DNA from: Blasia pusilla
Lineage: Eukaryota; Marchantiophyta; Marchantiopsida; Blasiales
Reading direction: 5' to 3'
Length of the DNA: 64,000 bases
Assembly (NCBI GenBank): GCA_050084515.1
Contig: CM114273.1
Coordinates: 10,664,001 to 10,728,000 of the forward strand
Position 1 is the first letter of the stretch, and each line of letters opens with the position of its first letter. This document shows, piece by piece, positions 13,087-27,969 of this stretch. The translations under genes were made by a program, and so were the position numbers. The notes under the pieces were generated by a model, which was not told where the DNA came from, did no database searches, and was given only the letters and a program-made list of their open reading frames with translations.

Positions 13087-13611
13087 GCTACCGATAGTGG
13101 GTCAACTGATATCACAGTAGCTGAAACCAAAAGCGCTCGGGCAGGACCGTTATCGGAATGACCAAGATTTGCAAGTAGAGATGGAAACTTGTATGCAGGA
13201 ATCATAGCTAAGGCCATTCGATGCATAGACGAGAGAAGACGAGCTACCGATAGTGGGTCAACTGATATCACAGTAGCTGAAACCAAAAGAGCTCGGGTAG
13301 GACCGTTATCGGAAGGACCAAGATTTGCAGGTAGAGACGAAAAATTGCATGCAGGAATCACAGCCAAGGCCCTTCAATGCATAGACGAGAGAAGACGAGC
13401 TACCGATAGTGGGTCAGGGATATCGAGCGAATCACAAGGTAGGACCGTTATCGGAAGGACCAATCGAGACGAAAAAAGTGCTCAGGACGACCAAGGCCCT
13501 TCAATGCATAGAAAAGAAACCAAGATTGGGCGGTGAGAGACGAAAATTGCAGGCAAGAATCAAGAATCACAGCCAAGGCCATTCAATGCATAGACGAGTG
13601 AAGATGAGCTA
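13087..13611. repeat. 156-bp tandem repeat array
   Basis: Units start at 13087, 13243 and 13399 (period 156 bp), each opening with GCTACCGATAGTGGGTCA. A diverged longer unit follows and the motif recurs at 13609. Because 156 is a multiple of three, open frames run through the array on both strands. On the plus strand the frame reads CIDERRRATDSGS in successive units. No start, splice sites or homology support expression. Confidence 0.88.
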
Positions 13612-13636
13612 CCGGTATTGAAATAGACGATTTTGA

Positions 13637-14915
13637 CAGATCCAAAATGCAAGCGCGCGGGCAGCCTTGCGCGTCAGGAATCGCAAGTACAGGCAGCAGA
13701 TCGCAAGGAGCAGGAATCACAAGCACACCCATTTGGTGCACAATGCGAGATGAGATTAGGTACCAGCAAATATCGGCAGAGCCAAAATGCAAATCTCTTG
13801 GCAACTTTGCGATTCAGGAATCGCTAGGAGAGACCACGACAACAAGGAGTGGGAAACGTAGAAGCAAAAATCATTAAGGGACTAATCGCAAGCACGAGCC
13901 GTTCAATTAAAAGGCAAAGGCCGTTCTTTTCAAAGGCAAAGGCCGTTCTTGGAAGCAACATGAGCTTGCGACGACTCACGCTCAGAGCCCAAAACACTAC
14001 CCTAAACAAATTAAAAGCAGCCTCGGAAGGGTTCAGAGCATCAACGACAGTAGCCTCAAACACACTTGGGCTGCACGACGGTGCAAGAAGTGCATAAATA
14101 GATAAGCCTCAAACACAATACAGCTAGGAGGAACCTCCAACAAGACAGCCACACTGGGAGACTGCTAAGGAACACAACAAAGACCAAAGATCAGAAGGAC
14201 TCTGAAATGCATGAGCGGAAATCGCAAGCTTGAAAGCAAAACACAATTAAAAATGACGAGAGCGAGAGCACACAACCACGAAACTGCAAGAGATAGCGCA
14301 AATGAGACGGGAGCAATCGCTTGCACGAGAGAGCGCAAACTTCGGAACCCCCTCTTCGGTAGGTCCTCACCCTAAACGCAAGCATAAAACCCAACTATCC
14401 CTTCCGCGACGCCCGACTTTGTTCGTCCGTCTCCGTTTCTCCGAATTCATCCATCTCCGTCTCTCCATCTGCATACATTCGACCGTCTCCGTCTGTCCAT
14501 CTCCGTGCATCCAAACGACTCATTCGATATTCGATGCCCTAATCTCTTCCTGATATCCACCTAGACGAGAAATCTCCTCCCGATATCTACATAAACGTTC
14601 CCTGAACCGCCTACCTCTATGTACCTAGGCTACGCGGTCTTAAACGCAAGACCGCGGAAATCTAAGGCCTTCGTAAATTTTTGGAGAGGTGGGAAAGGTT
14701 GTAATGGGAGCCCTGTGTTGGCATAAACTGGTCGTGTCCAAGGGTGCGACAAAATTACTCGGTTAGCAGACTTAGGCGTAGATAGGGACGGGATTAAACC
14801 ATTTTCCGTCTGCCAGAAACACAATCTCGAGGGCCTTGTGATCGTGGACGGAATTCAGAGTAATTAGGCCTCGCAGGGACTGCCGTCATCGATAACGAGA
14901 TTTAAATTAATTAAA
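13637..14915. other. repeat-derived sequence, no gene recognised
   Basis: The block CCAAAATGCAA recurs at about 13643 and 13782, each followed by CAGGAATCGC-type text. A roughly 20-bp unit ending AAAGGCCGTTCTT is duplicated at about 13910-13949. Around 14410-14520 there is a CCGTCTCC/CCATCTCCGT-rich stretch. These look like short tandem amplifications in a transposon-derived region. Confidence 0.45.
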
Positions 14916-15257
14916 CTAGTTGGTGCCCGTGCGATGCACAGATTAAAAATAATGTATAATTTTGATTTACCATTCATAATGTACCATCGAATTTGAATAA
15001 TCCTTTGTCTTAAACATCATGTGATCTTATTGGTTAAAAAGGACATGTGTCAACATAATATAGGTCCGTGCCATGCCCAGATTTAAATCAACTCTTAAAA
15101 TATTAATTAGTTCTCAAATTTTTGATTTTTTCTTAAATCAATTTCGAACGATCTTATTGACTTAGAAAAGGAACGATCCCATTGATTGAAAATGCCACGC
15201 GACAAAAGAGAAGAGGTTGTAAAACGAAGAGGCACTCTCCCATAATAATACAAATGA
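14916..15257 (-). mobile_element. short Helitron, family 2 (minus strand)
   Basis: On the minus strand the element ends with a degenerate hairpin (GCACGGG with an imperfect CTGTGC partner) followed by CACCAACTAG and then T, a Helitron 3' terminus at 14916. A second, decayed copy of that terminus lies at about 15060-15085. The other end (about 15257) begins TCATTTGTATTATTATGG and continues GGAGAGTGCC, the same block as at 27570, 29331 and 41177. The 5' flanking base is G rather than A, so the 5' limit is less sure. Confidence 0.6.
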
Positions 15258-15742
15258 CTAGTCCTACTAAGACCTCCTACCGGATCCGTTTGGGCGTTGT
15301 AAGATGCCTTGTATGATGTTGCCTTGTAAAATGTCCAATTTTCGTATGGCGAAATGGATATGGATTGACTTACGTACAGATTTTTCCCATACGGAGAATG
15401 TTGGATGACGAGGCTACTACAGTCAGTGATTTTTTCGAATCTCTGTAGCATCACGCAGCTCTGGAAACTCTGACAGTCCTCTTCCATCCCTTGAGATTTG
15501 TTATGTTTGCATAGCGAATGTCATGACTTTTTTAATCTCCCGCTGGAATTGCCCTCTTCTCGGCCATCGTCAAAACTATCCGGGAAGATCTTCTAAAACC
15601 GGGAAGGGTAGAATTGCGCCTGCCAATTCCTCAATTGGGGTCCACGTAACCCTAGCTATGCCCATTTTGCTTTTTTCTTACGATTGAGGAGGTGTTAAAA
15701 GGGTGGCTCTAGCTTGTTGGACGCCTCCTCACAATCCTTATG

Positions 15743-15776
15743 ATGGGAATTTGGGTCCCGAAACCCAAATTCCCAT
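15743..15776. repeat. perfect short-loop hairpin
   Basis: Two exact 14-bp complementary arms (ATGGGAATTTGGGT at 15743-15756, partner 15763-15776) enclose a 6-nt loop. Confidence 0.9.
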
Positions 15777-17078
15777 TATACATACACCCTATTTATTTTT
15801 TTGCTATGAACGTAGCTTAGACCCATTGCTGGCTCCAATGTCAAACACATCATAGGCATGATTTCTCGTACTTTACTTCTCCACTTAGACCAATCAAGCT
15901 CGCTAAAGCTGTCCAAAACAGTCCTCACTTTCCATTTTCATGTGAGCTAGGCTAGTGTACTCATTATGCCTACCTTGCATTCCCTTACGTCTTTCGTGTT
16001 CTCTAGTGATCCTTGAAACAAAATTTTCACTTCGATCCACTCTCAAGAAAACCACCACTTCTTTATGAATCATCGACAACGCATATCTTTTTGCCGATTC
16101 GAGTTTGTTCTTTTAACTCATTTGAGTTATTTTCCTGGCCTTTTCCCCAAGCTGTTCTCTAGATCGGCCCTACTTTCTTAAAAGGTTTGCAAGGGTTCGT
16201 CATTCCTGAGTTTTGTCCTAACTGTAAACTTATATGAGGGCTTGCAATTGCTGAAAATGGCAGCTTTGATCACTTTCAATTCTTCTTGATTTAAGTGCCC
16301 ATTCTTGTAAACTTTGTATTATTTAGTACTAGCCTTACAGGCTATCGAATTCGAAACGCAATCAGCCTTTAACCAGGGGAAAGGCTTTCATATGTAGTTT
16401 ATGCACGACAACGAAAATAATTGAAGGAGGATTATACTGAAGTCCTAACGGATTCTTCACATACACCAAGCCACTTATGGTATTTTCCGATTTCTCTTCA
16501 TATATGATTGTGATTGATACGAAATTCCAGCCAATCAATTGGTGATCTCATGATTACTATCTGCGTCAAAAAGTTGTGCGGTTTGTACTTCATGGTTCTT
16601 CGAACTACGGATTGGGAGTATGTTAGAGAAAAATTACTTTGATCTTTTTGATCGAGAAATTCACACACTACCTCTTGGCTTAGGAACCCATATTTCATGT
16701 TTGCTAGTATTTTTGTGCCTTTGCAATGTTTGCTAGTGTTTTTGCCTTTTCCACTTAGAGGGCCGAAAGGGGCCAACCCATCCGTTTCGTATGTAGAAAG
16801 GGAGAGAATCCTTCCAATCTCTATTTATTAATTTCATTTGTGTAATTTCCCTATATCACCGATCAATTGTTTTTTAGTCTCCATCCTTTTTGTAATTCTA
16901 CTCTTCGGATGAATATAGAGGTTTTGTCTCTCTCTCTCTACACTCCCTCTTATTGAAAATTTTTACTTTTCTCTCGTCCTCTCTACGTTTGAAAATTTAT
17001 GTGTTCCTCCTTTAACCTTCTCTATTCAGAATTCTTTATTTTTCATTCCCTCTCGTACTGAAAAAGAAACGAAAAAAA

Positions 17079-17124
17079 ACGAAAAAGAAATTTCAACAAT
17101 CCCTTGTTGAAATTTCTTTTTCGT
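17079..17124. repeat. perfect short-loop hairpin
   Basis: Two exact 21-bp arms (17079-17099 and 17104-17124) enclose a 4-nt loop. Pairing continues outward with one mismatch into an A/T run. Confidence 0.9.
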
Positions 17125-18962
17125 CTTTTTTCCTCTCCTATTGATGAATTTATCCTTCATTCTATTCTAAAATTAAATTTTTTTATATCAAAATAATTTT
17201 TATTTGGTGTTAAGAAATTATATTTTGATAAAATTATTTATTTATTAATAAAAGAATGGCACTATAAATATTTTAACATTTCTTAAGCTATAAGGTTGAT
17301 AATAGCATATATTTTGATTTAATATCATATGTGATTTGGGAAAATATTTCATATAAAATAAATAAATGAATTTAGTATTGAAATGTGTAAGAAAAATAAT
17401 AAATATGTTATAGGAAAAATAATGAATATATTTTATATTAACATAAATTTTACATTCCTGGTTAATCTTCTAAAAATTTCTTCAATGTAGAAATTAGTAA
17501 CTAAAAAATATCATATAAATTCATTTTGACCCATAAGAAAGGAACACATTGAGTATTGAGTTCATAGAAGGGTTTACATTCAATGCACCAAAAAAATCCC
17601 TTGAAAAATCTTTTAGTGATGAAATTAATTTAAAGTAGTATTTTTTACAACTATTAATGATAAAAATGCCATCAACCAATTTCAATGAAAATAAAGATAT
17701 TTTATAAAATTAATAATAAAATATGAAATTAATTCATAACGAGAGAATATAACACCAACTAATTTGAAAGACATACTTTTAACTAATTTGAAAGACATAC
17801 TTTTGACTCCTTAATTTCATACTTTTCAATTTTTAAAAAGACCTCCACACAATTTTCTAAAAATATTATAGCATCTATTGGTAAATAAATATGATCTTTT
17901 GGGGATATGAACTTCATTTGGATATTATCACAAGATTTCAAATTTATCATAGAAATTTCACCCAAGAAATTAATGATTCCACACAAATAATTATTTCAAG
18001 AATGAGCTCCACTCACATTATGTTTTATTGTAGGTGGTTGTTTTATGATATTGTGATTGTCATATCTTTTAATTAGTATCATCAAGTGATGGTGAATTCA
18101 TAAGTAGTACATAGTTATACAAATCATATGACTCTACCAAATTAAATTTATTCTTGATGTTGGAACAAGTAGGAAAATCCTCCTTAATTTCAAGCTTCAA
18201 GTGTCTTTGCTGTTATATGCACTCACCTTATATTTTATACCATATTAGCATGCAACTCTGGCTATCCATGCAGTTGATAGGGCTTCTCAAGTTTTCCAAT
18301 GTATAAAGGATTTGAAGTTTTCTAAAACCTTTCTAGTTGCCCATGGTTGAGAAAATTTTCTCGTTGTCTGATAATACATGTCAAACATTTGAGGGCTTTG
18401 GAAGAACAAAGAAGGTGTCTTCTTGTGATGATATAGATTCTAGAAGTTTCTAAACCCTCGACCATATCATATATTCACTATGGAGGATATTTCTTTATAC
18501 CTAGGGACTCCTTTGCACATGAATGCTACTATCATTTTTTTTAATAATGTTGGAAGTAAAGTTAAAATAATATAAAATAAAATTTGATATCCCACACTTG
18601 CTTCCTTAGAAGTTAATTTAAAAGATGAATTACATAGTTAGAGCATTATCCATAAGTGATTATACAAAATAGATTCCTATAACTAATAGTAAATTTTAAC
18701 TCAAACTCCTAAATTTTAATAAAAAAATAAGAAACACATACACTCTTTTTAACTTTAATGACAATTTCTTTTATGAAAATGATGGTTGCGACTATTTTTC
18801 AAATAATAATTTACTTGAAAAATTTTTTAGTGGAAAATAAAACGGGGGGATATTCTTGAAATTTTCATATCATAAAAATGACATTCTAGCTTCTCTATTT
18901 CAACATGAATAAATACATCCATATCTCATATTTTAATGCATTTTTAGGAAAAACATTTCAAG

Positions 18963-19125
18963 CACTAAAAGAAAGTCTTATATTTTATGACTTTAACATA
19001 TGACTAGGTTGAATCATTGATAATACAAAACCACTTGTAATGACTCGTGACCCTTAGAGTTATATAAAACAAGTTATTTGTCAATATTGATTAAGACTAC
19101 CGAGTCATTAAGAAATGACTAACAC
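18963..19125. mobile_element. second CACTA terminus fragment
   Basis: CACTAAAAGAAAG at 18963 is followed by several ATGACT/AGTCAT motifs and a closing AATGACTAACACATC. This parallels the start at 4255 and the AATGACTGACACATC at about 4437. No internal region or opposite end was found, so it is a truncated copy or a small deletion derivative. Confidence 0.6.
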
Positions 19126-20227
19126 ATCAAAAAAAATAGTTTTCTTTTTAAATCATCCTTTGTCCATCCAAACATTTTCCACCCTTCATTTGTTGCCCTC
19201 TCTCTATTTATTTTTCATCTATGTGCAATCCATCCATTTTAAACTCTTCCCTCCCCTTTAATCATGAATACATCCTTCCTTTATATACTATCAAAAGTTT
19301 GAAGGGCATAGGATTCAAACTTAAATTAATCACTTTCACCAAAGTGAGGCTTACTACCACCACCCTATGTACTCTCACATATTACACATGACCCCATTTA
19401 AATATATTAATAGAAATCATGTGTATTTTTAGTAGATTTCTTTTCAAAAATTTATATTTATGATTTATTTCTTTATAAAATAAATGATAATCTATATCGA
19501 TTAAATTAATCATACTATAAGAATTAATTATATGAGAAAATTAATCATTTGAATGCATCAAATTATTTTATAGAATATCTAAAACCATTGAAAAGAAAAA
19601 AAATTACATGTTTGGTGGTTTGTGCAAAAGCTAAAAGTCATCCAATAATTGGAAAAATAGAAACCAAAAATTACTATAAAAAAAATCATCTTTCAACAAA
19701 TTTGTAATCTGAGTTTTATTGAGATATTATTTTTCATTTTTTCCCTTGTGAACTCGTATTTGCAATTAATTTTTATTTCAAAATATTTGAAGTTTTAGGG
19801 TAAAAACTAGGAGTACTAAGTCATTTTTTGAATTAAATGAAATAAGAAATCTAAAATTGAAAATAAAAGTATGGGAATTTTTGAAAGTATTATTTAAAAA
19901 TTTACAGCAGATAGAATTGGTTCAAATTGGGAAAAAATATCTGTTAAAAAAATCTATTTATTGATAAAAATATTATTTAAGAAATATTAACTAAAATTCA
20001 GACAAAAAATTAATCATGAGCTTCACTGTATTAGTAACTAGTTATGATAAATATGTGATCTTCCTCTCTTCGGTAAATTTATAATTCTAATTTTTTAAAC
20101 TATGCCAAATCCTCCACAAATGGATTAGAAGTATATGGATTTATTTTTTAATGAGATAATATTAAAAAAATTTCATTGATCATGGAAAAGAATCCATATA
20201 ATAATATCAAGGAAATAACATCCTTGA
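19126..20227. other. AT-rich intergenic DNA
   Basis: No frames, repeats or motifs worth naming were seen. Confidence 0.5.
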
Positions 20228-21252
20228 TTGAATTTTTCGCAACCCTCATAACCAAACGAGCGCCAAGCAGAACATTGAACTCTAGCAAGCTCACGCTAAG
20301 GTGGTTCACGCTGTGGAGAGGCCTCAAGAAGAGACAAGTTAGGAAACACAAGTGCGAGACGCGAGCGAGGCTAGTGTTTCGAGTGTTTCATGTGTTTATG
20401 GTCATAACTAAGGAAATCCGAACCAATTTTGAAGTGAGACTTTAGAGGAGTTGAGTCTAGGATGAGATGTGGCCAAAAGGTGAGAACCGGATTTGGGACG
20501 GAACAAGAATTTGGGATTTTTGACTGTATTTTCAACCATAACTTTTAGTTTCAAGATTCTTTTAGGACAAGTAAGGTGGCATTGAAAAGATTATGCAGAG
20601 CCGGTTCCAATGCACCAAAGATCTCAGAAAATGCACAAGAAAAGACTGAGATATATCTTGGCTGGAAACGACTGCATGAGGAGTCATGTTGAGGGCTAAA
20701 AAGAGGGGCCCGGATGTCTCTTCCCCAAAGGTAGGAGCAGGGGAGAGATCCCCAAAAGTACTAGTAAGGGGGAAGGTCTCCAAGGGTGCTTGGGACTAGA
20801 ACCCCACTTTGGGCGTCACGAGGCGTCTCAAGGGCACGAAATGGATAGGGAGTTTAGCATTGGGATTTTGAACCCAAACCAAGTCCAATAGAATGGACTT
20901 CAGAGGTCCCTATTGGATTCCAACTTGTGACTCATATTTTTGGGTCTCATGCGAGGTCCATTGGACAATTGGGACTGCTAGACGCGCAAACGTCATTTTA
21001 AATGTCTGGACTAACCAAAAATTCTCTCTCAAGTCTTGAAAGACTTGCTTGTGTTTGGAAGCTAGGAATGAGGGAAGGTTGATTTTGATGAGGCATCGAG
21101 TTGTAAACTTGGTGGGTTGGAAAGCCGATTGGCCCAGACTAGACTAACATGAGTGTGTTTGGGTGCAGATCGGCAATGAGAGTGTATCCTACTGAACGTA
21201 CGCTTTCGAAACATTAAAGATTGACGTTCGAGGGGAGTAGGCGCACGACACG

Positions 21253-21262
21253 TGGTATCAGA
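21253..21262 (+). other. primer-binding site (initiator Met tRNA type)
   Basis: TGGTATCAGA lies 2 nt after the CA that ends the presumed LTR and matches the usual plant LTR-retrotransposon PBS. Its position upstream of gag supports the element boundary. Confidence 0.8.
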
Positions 21263-21569
21263 TCTAATCCTTGGTGAGCGTGAACTTGGGGTCATGGGAG
21301 ATCTGGACGTTTGAGAAGAACTCAAGGTAGCAAGGAAATCTCGGCGCTCAGGGAGGAACGCAAGAGACAAGGAAGAGTTCTGAGAACTCGAGAACTCGAG
21401 AATGGCAACCAAGGGCAAAAAACCAAGGAAGTCGTGAGTCAAGAGAGACAAACCAATGAGTGATCATGAGCCAGAGGAGGACATAGCGACTCCTAAAGCG
21501 CCGAGCCCGAGACGCAAGTCTTTTCGCAAGGCCTTCGGCTCCAAACTCAAGTGACACAACCTTCTATGT

Positions 21570-22965
21570 CCAGATGATGGACTTAAAGAAGCTGATGATT
21601 GAGCAAATGACCCAATAGAGTAAGCAGATTGTTGAGCTCAAGTCGGATAGAGCTTCTATTTTCGGCAAGGAGCTTTATAAGATAAAATTTCCAACGTCAT
21701 TCATAGGAATGGGGTGGTCTCAAAAAGTGAACGAGTTCCGGACAGAGTTGGAACTTTACTTCAAGGCGCAAAGGGGAGAGAAGCAAACAAGGTGACCATG
21801 GCGGTCACGTTCCTACAGGATCACACAATCCAGTGGTGGACGGTTCATCTCAAAGAACATCTAGGCCGTGGAGCAACTCTGATTTGGGAAAAGCTCAAAG
21901 TTTTGATTGGCAACCGATTCACTCCGGAGTACAAGGAGTTCCACGATGGTGTAGAGTTTGTACGATTACAACAAAGTGGGTCCCTTAGAGCTTATGTGCA
22001 AGAGTTTAGTGCAAGAATGAACTCAATCCCAAAGATGGATGAGTTTGCAAAGAGGATGACCTTCTTAAGTGGACTTCAGCCAAGTATAGAAAAGGCCCTC
22101 TTCCGGATGTCAGAGCTATCGAAGACCTGCGAGGAAATTTTGAAGCTGGCGGAGCGGATAGGGGACAATGAGGCCCAAGTCCAAAGATCCTTCGAACATA
22201 AAAGTTTTTTGAAGTCACCGAAAAACAAGGGGGCATCCAAGAGGGTTTGGAGTACGGGTGAGCGTGACCACGGAGGGTCTCTTACCCCAACAGCAAAATG
22301 AGTGGAAGTCAACACGGAGCCAAAAGGGGCGCCATACCCAAAGTCAATGAATGCCAAAGTGATTTTCTATAATTATGGTGAATTCGGGCACATGGCTAAG
22401 GAATGCTCGAAGCCCAAGGTTAGTGAACCGAGTATGATTGTATTTGCTGCTAAGCACTTATTTTGCGGCGGGAGGTCTAGAGACATCTTCAAGTCACCAA
22501 GAGGACGCCCAATTTGGTGTATCTAAGTTGCAAGATTGTAAATCGCGATGTGATGTTGCTTTTGGATACAAGTACTTTTCACTCCTTCTTGAGTCTGAGA
22601 ATTGTGAAGGAGTTGGCTTCGTCAACCTCTAAGGCGGACGAGCCCATCCAAGTAGGCTTTGCCGGAGGCAATTCTCATCGGATTTCCGAATTAACTTGGG
22701 ATTGACCATTGGATACGGAGTATTCGAGTTGAAGGAGAATTTCACTGTTTGCGAGATTGATGGCGTTGACGGGGTCTTGGGGAACACATTCTTGGATGCA
22801 TGTGAGGTGGAATTGAGGCAAAGACCATTGAATTTGAGCGTCTTAGTGAAAGGCAAACGGTTGCAAGTGAGGTTGGTTCGTGACGTTCATGTGAGAAAGG
22901 AGTTGGTGAATGCCATTACGAGGAGGAGTTTGACTGAGCTAGAAGATGGGTTTGTCTGCTTGTGA
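21570..22965 (+). pseudogene. Ty3/gypsy gag-protease polyprotein, broken
   Basis: The longest intact stretch (21714-22301) carries the Retrotrans_gag domain: TFLQDHTIQWW, then IWEKLKVLIGNRFTPEY and the LQQSGSLRAYVQEF block. A zinc-knuckle remnant follows at about 22362-22403, reading FYNYGEFGHMAKEC: the first two cysteines of the CCHC motif have become Phe and Tyr. The protease comes next, in another frame (about 22530-22965). It has MLLLDTSTFHSF in place of the usual DTGA motif and a later VLGNTFLDACEVEL strand. The start of gag (about 21570-21800) is in a different frame from the main gag stretch. At least two frameshifts and several stops show that it is dead. Confidence 0.8.
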
Positions 22966-23060
22966 GACACGTAGAGGAGGCTACAAGTGACTTACGCAAA
23001 GATCATGACTCAGCTTCAAGGGGAATCCCATAATTACTCTAGAGAGTAGTAAAGGAGTTT

Positions 23061-26461
<3,401 letters not shown>

Positions 26462-26760
26462 CAAGGTTTTTCAACCCTCATAACCAAACTTGCACCAACG
26501 CGGAACACCATAAGTCTAGCCAGCTCACGCAAGGATGGAAATACATTGGAGTCTCATGATTGAGACATGACTTGAAGAAGTAATACAAAAGCCTTAATAT
26601 GCATCTCAAATGGTGGGGTTGGGACCTAACAAAGAGAGACTAAATATCCAGCAGGACTTGAGAAGAATTGAAGCCTCACAAGAGTTGGGCGCCATGGGGA
26701 TTGTGAGTATTATGAGGATTTTCCCAAAGGTAGAGATGATCCTTGTTTCATATGAGATGG
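26462..26760 (+). repeat. LTR fragment related to the gypsy element at 20.2 kb
   Basis: CAACCCTCATAACCAAAC followed by GCxCCAA, GGAACA, TCTAGC and AGCTCACGC matches 20240-20305 in order and spacing. A later CCCAAAGGTAGxG block (about 26730) matches about 20725. It has the same orientation as the 20.2-kb copy. It may be a decayed 3' LTR of the same element or a separate fragment. Confidence 0.55.
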
Positions 26761-27311
26761 TCAATCTTATCCTTATAACTTAGGTAGTTAAGTAGTTGAC
26801 TTCGTTTGTTAAGACTCGACTTTTGTTCATTGTGTCTCCACATTGATGACGGTTTGCAAGTCTTACAACTTACTCTCGACAAATGGATTGATACATTATG
26901 ATAGTTTCTAAATTAAAAAGAACCCTATGCTTTGCTTGTGCCAACGTTGTCAATATGCAAAAGTCTTCCTTGGATCAATAAATCCTTGAATGTCACCTTA
27001 TTCCCTCACGTCCTTTGGAGCTTAGACCTTGTCCTATACGTTGAACCAAAAAATAAATTTGAACTGAAGCTATAAGAAGAGAAGCAAGAATTTGGAGTTT
27101 TTAGAAATCTAGAGGGGTTTTCAAAATTTCATATTTCAATTCAAAAACTTCCAAAAGTTATGATCTAAGGCTGTCAATTATATAGAACCTACAAATTATA
27201 TAGCACTAGGTTGAATTTCTTGTGTAATGCGTTGATTTTCTTTTGTATTATATCATGCAATTCAAAGAGGTGGGAAAATTTATAATCGGAAAAGCCCATG
27301 TGGAAAAAAAT
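26761..27311. other. intergenic, nothing recognised
   Basis: No coding or repeat structure was identified. Confidence 0.4.
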
Positions 27312-27342
<31 letters not shown>

Positions 27343-27346
27343 GAGA
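27312..27346. repeat. (AG)n microsatellite, interrupted
   Basis: Twelve AG units, a TAG interruption, then further AG units. Confidence 0.9.
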
Positions 27347-27554
27347 CTGTGTTGATCAAAAGAAAATTAAATGAATTGGCGTTACGAAATTGCATTAGTC
27401 ATGATCTACCTATTTTTATAATCCACGTTTCAAGTATACATTATTAAAGTTTTTTGATTTGCAAACATCTCTTCGAACGACACATGATTATGTCACCAAG
27501 AAACTATTTTGGTCACACTTTTTCTTTTCTACTAGTCGAGCGTGACTGTGCACA

Positions 27555-27620
27555 ATCCACATAATTATTGGAGAGTGCCCTTTTACTTTGCAAACACCTC
27601 TCCTCTCGACACTTGGTATT
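27555..27620 (+). mobile_element. Helitron family 2, 5'-end-like sequence
   Basis: After A27554, TCCACATAATTATTGGAGAG continues with TGCCCTTT and TTTGCAAACACCTCT. This matches 41166 onward and, more loosely, 29317 onward and the reverse strand at 15257. No matching 3' terminus was located, so the element length is unknown. Confidence 0.5.
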
Positions 27621-27969
27621 CTATCAGTAAGATTCCTCATCTTTTGAGCTGATCGGGTTGCTCAAAATTAATTTAAAATGACACTTTAAAAACTTTGAGA
27701 ATTGATCACGAAAGGTAATTTAAACTATGAATAACACGGGCTTACTATCCTAATTACTATTAGGGTGGTTTTTTTTCAAACCCATTGAATGGAAGATTAT
27801 TAAAAAAAGCATCCAACGCATGATAAAAAAAAAAAAAAAAAAGTCACTTTTTCAAACATGCTTTTTCAACGTGAGAAAATCGAGATTATTTTTGATCAAG
27901 AAGGACATTTATCCGAAGGGATTGTACGAAACACTTGAAAAACTATCATTTTATTTTATTGCATTTACT

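Larger units (their letters stand above)
15258..18962. other. AT-rich intergenic DNA
   Basis: No coding region was recognised. It contains the two inverted repeats listed separately and a pyrimidine-rich tract around 16925-17170. From 17150 it becomes very AT-rich. Confidence 0.5.
20228..23060 (+). mobile_element. Ty3/gypsy LTR retrotransposon, 5' part, degenerate
   Basis: A probable 5' LTR (about 20228-21250, ending CA) is followed by a tRNA-Met-type primer-binding site at 21253, a leader, and a decayed gag-protease region (about 21550-22965). Reverse transcriptase, RNase H and integrase are missing, so the element is truncated after protease. Part of the LTR recurs at 26462-26760. Confidence 0.75.

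Noticed and set aside
12741-13367. 208-codon minus-strand frame
   Set aside because: Its length comes from the 156-bp tandem repeat, whose period is a multiple of three; internal repeats explain it fully.
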